This document shows, in pieces, positions 47,017 through 55,139 of a DNA stretch of 64,000 nt. The stretch spans positions 222,642-286,641 of the forward strand of contig NZ_JBHUJS010000010.1 of assembly GCF_042683405.1 (NCBI RefSeq), in the 5' to 3' direction. The DNA comes from Telluria sp042683405. Its GTDB lineage: Bacteria; Pseudomonadota; Gammaproteobacteria; Burkholderiales; Burkholderiaceae_D. The notes beneath the pieces are model-generated. The model was not told the DNA's origin. It saw only the letters and a program-made list of their open reading frames with translations, and ran no database searches. The position numbers and the translations under genes were made by a program. Numbering within the stretch: position 1 is the first letter of the stretch; each line of letters opens with the position of its first letter.

Positions 47017-48342
47017 ATGTCCTTTCTTCCGCAGGAAATCATCCGAAGAAAACGCGACGGTTTGGCCCTCAGTGCAGAGGAAATCCAGTTCTTCGTGCGC
47101 GGCATCACCGACAACTCCGTGAGCGAAGGCCAGATCGCCGCGCTCGCGATGGCCGTCTACTTCAACGACATGAACATGGACGAACGCGTCGCCTTCACGC
47201 TGGCGATGCGCGACTCCGGCCAGGTCATGGAATGGAAGTCGCTGAACCTGCCCGGCCCGGTGGTCGACAAGCACTCCACCGGCGGCGTCGGCGACGTGGT
47301 CAGCCTGATGCTCGGCCCGATGATCGCGGCCTGCGGCGGCTACGTCCCGATGATCTCCGGCCGTGGCCTCGGCCACACCGGCGGCACGCTCGACAAGTTC
47401 GATTCGATTCCCGGCTATTGCACCGTCCCCGATCCCGAGCTGTTCCGCAAGGTGGTCAAGGACATCGGCGTGGCGATCATCGGCCAGACCGCACAACTGG
47501 CGCCGTCGGACAAGCGCTTCTACAGCATCCGCGACGTCACCGCGACGGTGGAATCGGTCGCCATGATCACCGGATCGATCCTGTCGAAGAAGCTCTCGGC
47601 CGGCCTCGATGCGCTGGTGATGGACGTGAAGGTCGGCTCCGGCGCCTTCATGCCCACGTATGAGAAGTCGGTCGAACTGGCCGAGAGCATCGTCGCCGTC
47701 GGCAATGGCGCGGGCACGAAGACATCTGCGCTGCTGACCGAGATGAACGAGTCGCTCGGCCCCGTGGCCGGCAACGCCCTGGAAGTGCGCCTGGCCATCG
47801 ACTACCTGACCGGCCGTTCGCGTCCCGCGCGCCTGCATGAAGTGACGATGGCGCTGTGCGCCGAAATGCTGGTCCTGTCGGGCATCGAGAAGGACGACGC
47901 ATCGGCGCGCGCGCGCCTGCAGGCGGCGCTCGATTCGGGGGAAGCGCTGAACCGCTTCGCGAAGATGGTCGCGGCGCTGGGCGGCCCTGCCGACCTGGTC
48001 GAGTCCACCGACAAGTACCTGGAAAGCGCGCCTGTCGTGGTGCCGGTGCCGGCGCTGCGCGCGGGCTTCGTGTCCGCAGTGGATACGCGCGGCCTTGGCC
48101 TCGCCGTGGTCAGCATGGGTGGCGGACGCCGCCGTCCATCCGACGCGATCGACTTTGCGGTCGGCCTCACGGGACTGGTCGAGCTGGGCGATGCGATTGC
48201 CGTTGGCCAGCCGCTGGCGATGGTGCACGCACGCACGCAGGAAGCGGCTGCGCAGGCGGTTCGCGAAGTGCAGGCGGCGTACGCGCTGGGCGACGTCAAG
48301 CCCGCGCCGAACCCGGTCATCTACCGCACCATTCGTCCTTGA
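47017..48342 (+). CDS. deoA: Thymidine phosphorylase
   Basis: The 441-residue enzyme phosphorolyses thymidine and deoxyuridine. The ATG at 47017 (MSFLPQEIIRRKRDGLALSA) is chosen over an upstream in-frame TTG because it gives the family N-terminus. Visible are VVDKHSTGGVGDVVSLM (phosphate-binding), SGRGLGHTGGTLDKFDSIPG, and MDVKVGSGAFMPTYE. The gap before it holds a REPIN-like element, so it may be expressed less than, or apart from, the upstream deo genes. Confidence 0.97.
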   Translation: MSFLPQEIIRRKRDGLALSAEEIQFFVRGITDNSVSEGQIAALAMAVYFNDMNMDERVAFTLAMRDSGQVMEWKSLNLPGPVVDKHSTGGVGDVVSLMLGPMIAACGGYVPMISGRGLGHTGGTLDKFDSIPGYCTVPDPELFRKVVKDIGVAIIGQTAQLAPSDKRFYSIRDVTATVESVAMITGSILSKKLSAGLDALVMDVKVGSGAFMPTYEKSVELAESIVAVGNGAGTKTSALLTEMNESLGPVAGNALEVRLAIDYLTGRSRPARLHEVTMALCAEMLVLSGIEKDDASARARLQAALDSGEALNRFAKMVAALGGPADLVESTDKYLESAPVVVPVPALRAGFVSAVDTRGLGLAVVSMGGGRRRPSDAIDFAVGLTGLVELGDAIAVGQPLAMVHARTQEAAAQAVREVQAAYALGDVKPAPNPVIYRTIRP

Positions 48343-48353
48343 GGGAAAACGCG

Positions 48354-48758
48354 ATGGACTACACCAAGCTGATCGACGAAGCACGCGCGGCGCGCGAGAT
48401 GGCCTACGTGCCGTACTCGAACTTCCGCGTGGGCGCCGCGCTCGCGTGCAAGGACGGGCGCATCTTCCGCGGCTGTAACGTGGAGAACGCGAGCTACGGC
48501 CTGTGCAACTGCGCCGAGCGCACCGCGTTCTTTTCCGCGATCGCGGCCGGCTACAAGCCGGGCGACTTCAGCGCGCTGGCCGTGATCGGCGAGACCGATG
48601 GGCCGATCTCGCCGTGCGGCGCGTGCCGCCAGGTGACGCTGGAACTGGGCGGCAACGACCTGCCGGTCGTCCTGAGCAACCTGAAAGGCGACACGATGGA
48701 AACCACCGCCGCCGCGCAGCTCCCCCACGCATTCGGCGGCCGGGACCTCAAGAAGTAG
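48354..48758 (+). CDS. cdd: Cytidine deaminase
   Basis: The 134-residue tetramer-type enzyme converts cytidine and deoxycytidine to uridine forms. It has CNVENASYGLCNCAERTAFF with the zinc Cys and catalytic Glu, and SPCGACRQVTLEL with the other two zinc Cys. It starts 11 bp after deoA with GAGGG upstream and is the last gene of the operon. A REP-like cluster starts 1 bp after its stop. Confidence 0.97.
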   Translation: MDYTKLIDEARAAREMAYVPYSNFRVGAALACKDGRIFRGCNVENASYGLCNCAERTAFFSAIAAGYKPGDFSALAVIGETDGPISPCGACRQVTLELGGNDLPVVLSNLKGDTMETTAAAQLPHAFGGRDLKK

Positions 48759-48759
48759 G

Positions 48760-48829
48760 AAATGGGGACAGACCCCATTTTCAGAATTGGGGACAGACCC
48801 CATTTTGGAAATGGGGTCTGTCCCCATTT
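48760..48829. repeat. REP-like GGGGACAGACCCC cluster after cdd
   Basis: Two direct copies (cores 48764-48776 and 48789-48801) and one inverted copy (core 48813-48825) lie between convergent cdd and the VOC gene. The layout is the same as at 20401-20476. It lies 5 bp before the end of the minus-strand VOC gene and could act as a terminator for one or both. Confidence 0.9.
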
Positions 48830-48833
48830 CGGG

Positions 48834-49220
48834 CTACGCGGCGTGCACGTCCGCCTGCATCATGCCGAAGATGTTCCCGTCCGGGTCCTTGATGTAGGCG
48901 AGCCAGCCGACGCCCGGCACCGCCATCTTCGGCACCGTCACCGCGGCGCCCAGTTGCCCGGCCCGCTCCAGCAGCACGTCGATATTCTCGACATCCACCG
49001 TCACCACGAAGGCGTTCATTGCCGCCATCTCTTGCGGCACGTCCCCGCGCCGTGGCAGCAGGCCGCCGTGGATGCCCGGCTCGTCGTCCGGCCCAGTGTT
49101 GATCAGCCAGTAGTCCGCACTATCCCATTTGTTGAACATCCACCCGAACATGCGGGCGTAGAAATCGATCAGCTGCTGCGGATCGGATGCCTGGATTTCA
49201 AAGTGAACAGGACGCGCCAT
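48834..49220 (-). CDS. VOC family protein (glyoxalase-like), first
   Basis: The 128-residue protein starts MARPVHFEIQASDPQQLIDF, with AAAGGAG about 6 bp upstream; the open frame extends upstream into shadow sequence. It has the VOC pattern FYARMFGWMFNKWD and a late VGWLAYIKDPDGNIFGMMQ block that usually supplies a metal ligand. The substrate is unknown. It follows a second VOC gene by 10 bp on the same strand, so the two are likely co-expressed. Confidence 0.85.
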   Translation of the reverse strand: MARPVHFEIQASDPQQLIDFYARMFGWMFNKWDSADYWLINTGPDDEPGIHGGLLPRRGDVPQEMAAMNAFVVTVDVENIDVLLERAGQLGAAVTVPKMAVPGVGWLAYIKDPDGNIFGMMQADVHAA

Positions 49221-49230
49221 GCCGGCTCCT

Positions 49231-49668
49231 TTAGTCAGTCGTTTGCCATGGATCGTATTCGCCGATGCTCCACACATGCCCTTCGAGGTCGCGGCAGGTA
49301 AAGCCGCGCATGCCCGGCTCCGCGTCCACCATGTCGAGCACGATCTCCGCGTTCGCACGCTTGACGCGCTGGTAGACCGCGTCGGCGTCGCGCACCGTGA
49401 GGCAGGTGGTCTGGGTTTGCATGCCGCCGATTTCGTCGGGCATCCTGATCAACTTGCCGAAGTGGTCCTGCACCGATGCCGACGCCAGCATGATCATGCC
49501 GTTGCCGAAGGTGAGCTGCGCATGCAGCACATCGCCATACGGTCCCGGCAGCACCAGCCGCTTTTCGAAACCGAATACGTCGCACAGCCACGCGATCGCA
49601 CGGTTTGCGTCGCGATAGCGCAAGCAGGGGGTGACAGTGGACGTCGTGTCCTTCGCCATCGGCGGCAT
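49231..49668 (-). CDS. VOC family protein (PhnB-like), second
   Basis: The 145-residue protein starts at ATG 49668 (MPPMAKDTTSTVTPCLRYRD) with GGAG about 7 bp upstream; a TTG four codons earlier is less likely. The chain has YRDANRAIAWLCDVFGFEKR, LTFGNGMIMLAS and the end GFTCRDLEGHVWSIGEYDPW, typical of PhnB/glyoxalase-like VOC proteins. Substrate unknown. It heads the two-gene VOC unit. Confidence 0.85.
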   Translation of the reverse strand: MPPMAKDTTSTVTPCLRYRDANRAIAWLCDVFGFEKRLVLPGPYGDVLHAQLTFGNGMIMLASASVQDHFGKLIRMPDEIGGMQTQTTCLTVRDADAVYQRVKRANAEIVLDMVDAEPGMRGFTCRDLEGHVWSIGEYDPWQTTD

Positions 49669-49767
49669 TGATCGCTCCAAAGGTTGGTTGGAGTAACCAT
49701 GGTAGCCGATTACAGCCCGGCCATAAAAGCGGATGTTGTCTTTGTCGCTTGGAAACGCCGCCGGTCC

Positions 49768-50004
49768 TCAGGGCCGTGGCTTGACCGGAGTGCGCTCTTT
49801 TCGCGCCGGGTATTTCAGGAGCAGGGCAGCGGGCCGCACGGCGCGCCGCTCCAGGTTGCCGCCGCAATTAGGGCAAGTGTGGTCGAGCACACCCTCTTTG
49901 CAGGTCCGGCAGAATGTGCACTCGAACGTGCAGATGAAGGCGTCCGGCGAATCGGCGGCGATATCGGCGTCGCAGCATTCGCAGTTAGGGCGCAAATCGA
50001 GCAT
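49768..50004 (-). CDS. DUF1272 small zinc-ribbon-like protein
   Basis: The 78-residue protein starts MLDLRPNCECCDADIAADSP and contains four Cys pairs: CECC, CTFECTFCRTC and CPNCGG. This matches DUF1272 proteins, which probably bind two zinc ions in a treble-clef or zinc-ribbon fold. The C-terminal part is basic (RRAVRPAALLLKYPARKERT). It lies 10 bp downstream of the LytTR response regulator on the same strand and may be in that operon. The function is unknown. Confidence 0.85.
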   Translation of the reverse strand: MLDLRPNCECCDADIAADSPDAFICTFECTFCRTCKEGVLDHTCPNCGGNLERRAVRPAALLLKYPARKERTPVKPRP

Positions 50005-50014
50005 ACAAGGGTCC

Positions 50015-50779
50015 TTACATTTGTTGAAAAAGGTGGGAGTGGCCGCGGCTGACTTCCAGCGTCTGCGGGTAGCCGCGCAGCGACAGCATCTGGCGGCCGC
50101 GCGAGTCGCGCGTCACTTCGGCGATGGCGTCGACGCGCACCAGCGTGGAGCGGTGGATGCGCCAGAACTCGTCCGGATCGAGTTCGTCGGACAGTTCCTT
50201 GAGCGTCTTGCGGATCAGGAGCTGGGCGGTCGCGGTCTGCACGCAGGTGTATTTTTCGTCGGCCTGGAAGAACAGGATCTCGCGCGTGCTGATCATGCGC
50301 AGGCTGTTGCCCACCTGCGCCTGGATCCACTTGAGGTAGGCGCGCTTCGGCTGCGCGGCGCCGCCGTCGCGCAGCAGATTGGTCAGCTCGCCGAGCTGCA
50401 CGCCGATGTCGCTCGGCGCGGACTGCAGGCGCTGCTGCAGGCGCTCGCGTGTCATCCTGAGACGCTCGGCCGTCACCGGCTTGAGCAGGTAATCCATCGC
50501 TCCCTGCTCGAACGCGTCGATCGCGTACTGGTCGTAGGCGGTGACGAACACGATGTGCGCCTGGTTGTAGAGCTGGCGCGCGCACTCGATCCCGTTCAAT
50601 CCCGGCATGCGGATGTCCAGGAAGATGATGTCCGGCTTGTGCTCGTGCGCCAGCGTGATCGCCTCGATGCCGTTGGCCGCCTCGTCGACGACCTGCAGCT
50701 CCGGCCACACCTCGGCAAGGCGGGCGCGCAACTGGTCGCGCATCGGGGCTTCGTCGTCGACGATCAGGGCAGTTGTCAT
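50015..50779 (-). CDS. LytTR-family response regulator
   Basis: The 254-residue regulator has a receiver domain (residues 1-120) with VDDE, the phospho-acceptor Asp55 in IIFLDIRMPG, and a Lys in YLLKPVTAE. A LytTR DNA-binding domain spans about 150-250, including FWRIHRSTLVRVDAI. Such regulators bind direct repeats at target promoters. Its start overlaps the kinase gene's stop by ATGA. Targets are not evident. Confidence 0.93.
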   Translation of the reverse strand: MTTALIVDDEAPMRDQLRARLAEVWPELQVVDEAANGIEAITLAHEHKPDIIFLDIRMPGLNGIECARQLYNQAHIVFVTAYDQYAIDAFEQGAMDYLLKPVTAERLRMTRERLQQRLQSAPSDIGVQLGELTNLLRDGGAAQPKRAYLKWIQAQVGNSLRMISTREILFFQADEKYTCVQTATAQLLIRKTLKELSDELDPDEFWRIHRSTLVRVDAIAEVTRDSRGRQMLSLRGYPQTLEVSRGHSHLFQQM

Positions 50780-51678
50780 GGGCGCTTCTCCATTGGTCCG
50801 TACGGTACGCGGATCGACGCATACGCGCCGCCCGCCAGCGGGGCTTCGATCACCAGCTGCGCCTGGTCGCCGAACAGCAGGCGCAGGCGCTCGCGGATAT
50901 TGGCCAGGCCGACGCCTTCGTCCGAGTGCAGGTTGAAGCCGACGCCATTATCCTGCACATCGACCCACAGCTGGCGGTCCACCACGCGCGCGGTCACTTC
51001 GATGTGGCCGCCCTCGATCTTCGGCTCCAGCCCGTGCTTGATGGCGTTCTCGATCAGCGTGAGCAGCATCATGGGCGGGAACGGTGCCGTTTCGAGGTGC
51101 GCGGGCACGTCGAACGTCACCGCCAGCCGCTCCTTCATCCGCGCCTGCATGATGGCCAGGTAGGCGCGCGCCAGCTCCACCTGCTTGCCCAGCGTGCCGC
51201 CGCCGGTCGCGCGCATCTGCGGCAGCGTCGCGCGCAGGTACTCGATCAGGTTCTGGTGGATGCGCGCGGCCTGCGGCGGATCGGTTTCGATCAGCTGGCC
51301 GATCAGCGCGAGCGTGTTGAACAGGAAGTGCGGCTCGACCTGCGCCTGCAGGGTGGCCATCTGCGCTTCCACCAGCCGCCGTTCGAGGTTGGCCACGTCG
51401 GCTTTTTCCACCGCGTCCTTGGCCACCAGCTCGGCGCGGCGCTTGCCGCCGGCGATGATCTTGAGCGCGGCCGTGATCATGATGAACATCATCGCCGGCT
51501 CGACCATCTGCACGATCACGCCGAACACGAATACCAGGAACCACGTGATGTAGAGCTGGCGCCATTCCGCGATCGCCAGCCAGTCGAAGAACCGCCACCA
51601 CAGCACCGACAGCTCGGTCATCGCCTCGTGCAGGAAATCGCGCAGGTCCTGCACGCCGTGTTTTTTGCTCGTGCTCAT
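50776..51678 (-). CDS. LytS/AlgZ-like membrane sensor histidine kinase
   Basis: The 300-residue kinase has two membrane segments (about 42-60 and 62-78), a coiled-coil linker (about 80-110), a His_kinase domain with the phospho-acceptor His117 in QAQVEPHFLFNTLALIGQL, and an HATPase domain with LIENAIKHGLEPKI and VDVQDNGVGFNLH. It has no large periplasmic sensor, so the signal may come through the membrane or the small membrane partner upstream. Both ends overlap its neighbours by ATGA, which indicates translational coupling. Confidence 0.93.
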   Translation of the reverse strand: MSTSKKHGVQDLRDFLHEAMTELSVLWWRFFDWLAIAEWRQLYITWFLVFVFGVIVQMVEPAMMFIMITAALKIIAGGKRRAELVAKDAVEKADVANLERRLVEAQMATLQAQVEPHFLFNTLALIGQLIETDPPQAARIHQNLIEYLRATLPQMRATGGGTLGKQVELARAYLAIMQARMKERLAVTFDVPAHLETAPFPPMMLLTLIENAIKHGLEPKIEGGHIEVTARVVDRQLWVDVQDNGVGFNLHSDEGVGLANIRERLRLLFGDQAQLVIEAPLAGGAYASIRVPYGPMEKRP

Positions 51679-51944
51679 GAGTGCTGCTCCGGTGAAGGTG
51701 GCGGCGGCAGCTGGCGCGGCTTGGCGAACGCGGCGACCATCAGCTTGATCAGCAGGAACACCACGAACACGAAGATGGCCAATGGCAGGATCGTCAGGAT
51801 CAGCGCAAGCCCGAGCGCGGCAGCCACCAGGGCGGGCCAGGGCATGACCGCGATCGCACGCACGACCTGGCGTACCGCCTCTTCAAGCGAGCTGAAGAAA
51901 TCCTTCATCGATTGGGTGAAGCTCTTTGGGGTGATGTCTTTCAT
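51675..51944 (-). CDS. Small membrane protein translationally coupled to the sensor kinase
   Basis: The 89-residue protein starts MKDITPKSFTQSMKDFFSSL with GGAG about 6 bp upstream. It has an amphipathic N-terminal half with EEAVRQVVRAIAVMP, and a long hydrophobic stretch at about 36-70 that could be one or two membrane helices, then a proline-rich tail. Its stop overlaps the kinase start by ATGA. A role as an accessory or modulator of the kinase is inferred from coupling only. Confidence 0.8.
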   Translation of the reverse strand: MKDITPKSFTQSMKDFFSSLEEAVRQVVRAIAVMPWPALVAAALGLALILTILPLAIFVFVVFLLIKLMVAAFAKPRQLPPPPSPEQHS

Positions 51945-52166
51945 TTCTTTCTCCGTACGGCACTGTGCCGATGGAATCACTGTACTTCCTGGATGGCCGC
52001 CGGCTCCATAGCGAGCCGACGAACTGCTGCACGGCTGGGATGAGTGGTAGCTGGTGCGTGCCGGATGACACGAGCACCGCGTGCGCCACATCAAAATGTG
52101 CTCTTTTTGCAACCTGTACGGTTGGCATTCCGTCCAAATCCGGAAGATGTGCCATAGTAATACCGC

Positions 52167-52190
52167 GAAATATCATGCGGGACATATTTC
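52167..52190. promoter_or_regulatory. Perfect inverted repeat upstream of the pyrimidine operon, candidate operator
   Basis: GAAATAT (52167-52173) and ATATTTC (52184-52190) are perfect inverted arms with a 10-nt spacer, 31 bp before the aminotransferase ATG. The position close to the gene suggests a repressor site overlapping or just downstream of the promoter. The rest of the 276-bp gap (51945-52220) holds no supported gene; the divergent kinase operon also starts from it. Confidence 0.5.
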
Positions 52191-52220
52191 TTATTGTTTA
52201 GCTGTCAATTGGAGAAGTGC

Positions 52221-53537
52221 ATGAACGAATCCAGACCAGCGTCGATGGCGTCCTTTTGGATGCCATTTACCAATAACCGCGATTTCAAGGCCAACCCGCG
52301 CCTGCTCGTTTCGGCCGAGGGGATGTATTACACCGACGTGGACGGCAACAAGGTGCTAGATGGCACTGCCGGCCTGTGGTGCGTCCCGTGCGGACACGCC
52401 CAGCCGCGGATCGTCAGCGCCGTGCGCGAGATGGTCGGCCAGCTCGACTTCGCGCCCACCTTCCAGATGGGGCATCCGGCCGCGTTCGACCTGGCCGAAC
52501 AACTGATGGAATACACCGGCCACAAGTTCGGCCACGTCTTCTACACCAATTCCGGCTCCGAGGCGGTCGACACCGCGCTCAAGATCGCGCTGGCCTACCA
52601 CCGCGCGCGCGGGGAGGGCAGCCGCACGCGCCTGATCGGCCGCGAGCGCGGCTACCATGGCGTCGGCTTCGGCGGCATTTCCGTGGGCGGCATCGGCAAC
52701 AACCGCAAGCCCTACGGCCCGCTGCTGCCGGGCGTGGACCACCTGCCGCATACCCATTGCCCGGCCGAGAACGCGTTCTGCCGCGACGAACCCGAATACG
52801 GCGCGCACCTCGCCGACGAACTGGAACGCATCGTCGCGCTGCACGACGCTTCCACCATCGCAGCGGTGATCGTGGAGCCGGTTGCCGGATCGACCGGCGT
52901 GCTGATCCCGCCCAAGGGCTACCTCAAGCGGCTGCGCGAGCTGTGCACCAAGCACGGCATCCTGCTGATCTTCGACGAAGTCATCACCGGTTTCGGGCGC
53001 CTGACCACGCCGTTCGCGGTCGATTACTTCGATGTGGAACCGGACATGGTCACCTGCGCCAAAGGCCTGACCAACGGCGTCGTGCCGATGGGCGCGGTGC
53101 TCTCCAAGCGGCATATCCACGATGCGTTCATGGAGGCGCCGCACGGCATCGAGCTGTTCCACGGGTATACCTACTCGGGGCACCCGATCGCGTGCGCGGC
53201 GTCGCTCGCCACGCTGGAGGTGTTCCGCGAGCAGGACGTGCTTGGCAACGCCCGCAACATGGCCGGCTACTGGGCCGACGCGGCGCACTCGCTCAAAGGG
53301 CTGCCGCACGTGATCGACATCCGCACGCTCGGCCTGATCGCCGGGATCGAGCTGCAGCCGATCGCGGGCAAGCCGGGCGCGCGCGCGTTCGCGGCATTCA
53401 AGAAGGCGTTCGCGGACGGTATCCTGATCCGCGTCACCGGCGACATCATTGCGCTGTCGCCGCCGCTGGTGCTCGAGAAAAAACACATCGACGAGTTGTT
53501 CGGCAAGCTCGCCACCATCCTCCGCAACCTGGAATGA
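52221..53537 (+). CDS. Beta-alanine:pyruvate (omega-amino acid) aminotransferase
   Basis: The 438-residue class III PLP aminotransferase starts MNESRPASMASFWMPFTNNR with GGAG 6 bp upstream. Blocks are VLDGTAGLWCVPCGHAQP, NSGSEAVDTALKIALAYHRA, LIFDEVITGFGRL and CAKGLTNGVVPMGAV with the PLP Lys. It converts beta-alanine to malonate semialdehyde with pyruvate as acceptor. It is the first gene of the reductive pyrimidine operon and its stop overlaps mmsA (ATGA). Confidence 0.94.
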   Translation: MNESRPASMASFWMPFTNNRDFKANPRLLVSAEGMYYTDVDGNKVLDGTAGLWCVPCGHAQPRIVSAVREMVGQLDFAPTFQMGHPAAFDLAEQLMEYTGHKFGHVFYTNSGSEAVDTALKIALAYHRARGEGSRTRLIGRERGYHGVGFGGISVGGIGNNRKPYGPLLPGVDHLPHTHCPAENAFCRDEPEYGAHLADELERIVALHDASTIAAVIVEPVAGSTGVLIPPKGYLKRLRELCTKHGILLIFDEVITGFGRLTTPFAVDYFDVEPDMVTCAKGLTNGVVPMGAVLSKRHIHDAFMEAPHGIELFHGYTYSGHPIACAASLATLEVFREQDVLGNARNMAGYWADAAHSLKGLPHVIDIRTLGLIAGIELQPIAGKPGARAFAAFKKAFADGILIRVTGDIIALSPPLVLEKKHIDELFGKLATILRNLE

Positions 53538-55045
53538 CCATGCGCGAACTCGAGACGATCACCCACTTCATCAACGGCGCGCACACCCCTGCGCGAGGAC
53601 AGCGCTTCGGCGAGGTGTTCAATCCGGCGCTGGGCGAGCCGGTGGCGCGCGTGGCGCTGGCGACGCCGGAGGAAGTGGACGCCGCGGTCGCCGCTGCCGC
53701 TGCCGCGTTCCCTGCCTGGTCCGACACGGCGCCGCTGGCGCGCGCCCGGGTCCTCTTCAAGTACCTGGAACTGTGCCACCAGCATGTGGACGAATTCGCG
53801 GCCATGCTCACGCGCGAGCACGGCAAGACCTTCTCGGACGCGAAGGGCGAAGTCGCGCGCGGCATCGAGATGGTGGAGTTCGCGGTCGGCATACCGCAGA
53901 TGCTCAAGGGCGAGTTCACCGACCAGATCGCGCGCGGCATCGACGCGTGGTCGATGCGCCAGCCGCTGGGCGTCGTCGCCGGCATCACGCCGTTCAACTT
54001 CCCGGTCATGGTGCCGATGTGGATGTTCCCGATCGCGATCGCGTGCGGGAATACCTTCGTGCTCAAGCCGTCCGAACGCGACCCGTCGCCCTCGCTTTTG
54101 CATGCGCGCCTGCTCAAGCAGGCCGGCCTGCCGGACGGCGTGTTCAACGTGGTCCAGGGCGACAAGCTGGCTGTCGATGCGCTGCTCGACCACCCGGTAG
54201 TGCAGGCGGTCAGCTTTGTCGGATCCACGCCGATCGCCGAATACATTTACGCGCGCGGCAGCGCGAGCGGCAAGCGGGTGCAGGCGCTAGGCGGCGCAAA
54301 GAACCACATGGTGGTCATGCCGGATGCCGACATGGAGATGGCGGTGGACGCGCTGATCGGCGCCGCCTACGGCTCTGCCGGCGAGCGCTGCATGGCGATC
54401 TCGGTTGCGGTGGCGGTGGGCGACGCGACCGACCAGCTGATCCCGCACCTGGCCAGACGGACGGAGGCGCTCAAGATCCGCGACGGCATGGAACCCGATG
54501 CGGAGATGGGGCCTGTCATCACGCGCGCGGCCAAGGAGCGGATCGAAAAGCTGATCGGGCAGGGCGTGGAGCAGGGTGCTACCCTGGTCGTGGACGGGCG
54601 CGGCTACAAGGTGCAGGGACGCGAGGACGGCTTCTTCGTCGGCGGCACCCTGTTCGACAACGTCACGCCCGGCATGTCCATCTATCAGGAAGAAATTTTC
54701 GGACCGGTGCTGTGCGTGGTACGCGCGCCCGATGCCGCCAGCGCGGTGGAGCTGATCAACGCGAACGAATACGGCAACGGCGTCGCCATCTTTACGCGCG
54801 ACGGCGGCGTGGCGCGCGAGTTCGTGCGGCAAATCCAGGTGGGCATGGTCGGCGTCAACGTGCCACTGCCGGTGCCGATGGCGTTCAACAGCTTTGGCGG
54901 TTGGAAGCGCAGCCTGTTCGGCGACCACCACGCCTACGGGCCGGAAGGCGTGCGCTTCTACACCCGGCATAAGGCCGTGATGCAGCGCTGGCCGAACACC
55001 GGGAGCGTGAAGGGCGCGCAGTTCGCATTCCCCCACATGAAGTAA
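53534..55045 (+). CDS. mmsA: CoA-acylating (methyl)malonate-semialdehyde dehydrogenase
   Basis: The 503-residue enzyme oxidises malonate semialdehyde to acetyl-CoA and CO2, ending the beta-alanine branch. The ATG at 53534 overlaps the aminotransferase stop; a second ATG at 53540 would remove two residues. It has TPFNFPVMVPMWMFPIAIAC, QALGGAKNHMVVMPDADMEM and GSAGERCMAISVAV with the catalytic Cys, and ends GGWKRSLFGDHHAYG. These are MmsA features rather than generic ALDH (Asn in place of the usual Glu in GGAKNH). Confidence 0.95.
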   Translation: MTMRELETITHFINGAHTPARGQRFGEVFNPALGEPVARVALATPEEVDAAVAAAAAAFPAWSDTAPLARARVLFKYLELCHQHVDEFAAMLTREHGKTFSDAKGEVARGIEMVEFAVGIPQMLKGEFTDQIARGIDAWSMRQPLGVVAGITPFNFPVMVPMWMFPIAIACGNTFVLKPSERDPSPSLLHARLLKQAGLPDGVFNVVQGDKLAVDALLDHPVVQAVSFVGSTPIAEYIYARGSASGKRVQALGGAKNHMVVMPDADMEMAVDALIGAAYGSAGERCMAISVAVAVGDATDQLIPHLARRTEALKIRDGMEPDAEMGPVITRAAKERIEKLIGQGVEQGATLVVDGRGYKVQGREDGFFVGGTLFDNVTPGMSIYQEEIFGPVLCVVRAPDAASAVELINANEYGNGVAIFTRDGGVAREFVRQIQVGMVGVNVPLPVPMAFNSFGGWKRSLFGDHHAYGPEGVRFYTRHKAVMQRWPNTGSVKGAQFAFPHMK

Positions 55046-55050
55046 CGGCC

Positions 55051-55090
55051 GTCATCCCAGGCAGGTGGGCCGCCATCGGCCTGGGACGAC
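55051..55090. repeat. Intercistronic hairpin between mmsA and preT
   Basis: GTCATCCCAGGC (55051-55062) and GCCTGGGACGAC (55079-55090) are inverted arms with one mismatch (G-U tolerated in RNA) and a 16-nt loop. It resembles a dispersed GTCATCCC-type repeat and has no T-run, so it is not a typical terminator. Confidence 0.6.
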
Positions 55091-55139
55091 GACTTCGCAA
55101 GGTTTGCATCAACAACCCACTCTCCAGGAAGGGTTTGCA

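Noticed and set aside
43242..47114. 1290-codon open frame on the minus strand opposite deoC and the ALDH16-like gene
   Set aside because: It is antisense to three well-supported genes, is rich in Arg, Ala and Gly, and shows no domain. Long antisense frames are expected at this GC content.
51965..52201. 78-codon plus-strand frame in the gap between the kinase operon and the aminotransferase
   Set aside because: No ribosome site, odd Cys/Ser-rich composition, and it overlaps the inverted repeat and likely promoters.
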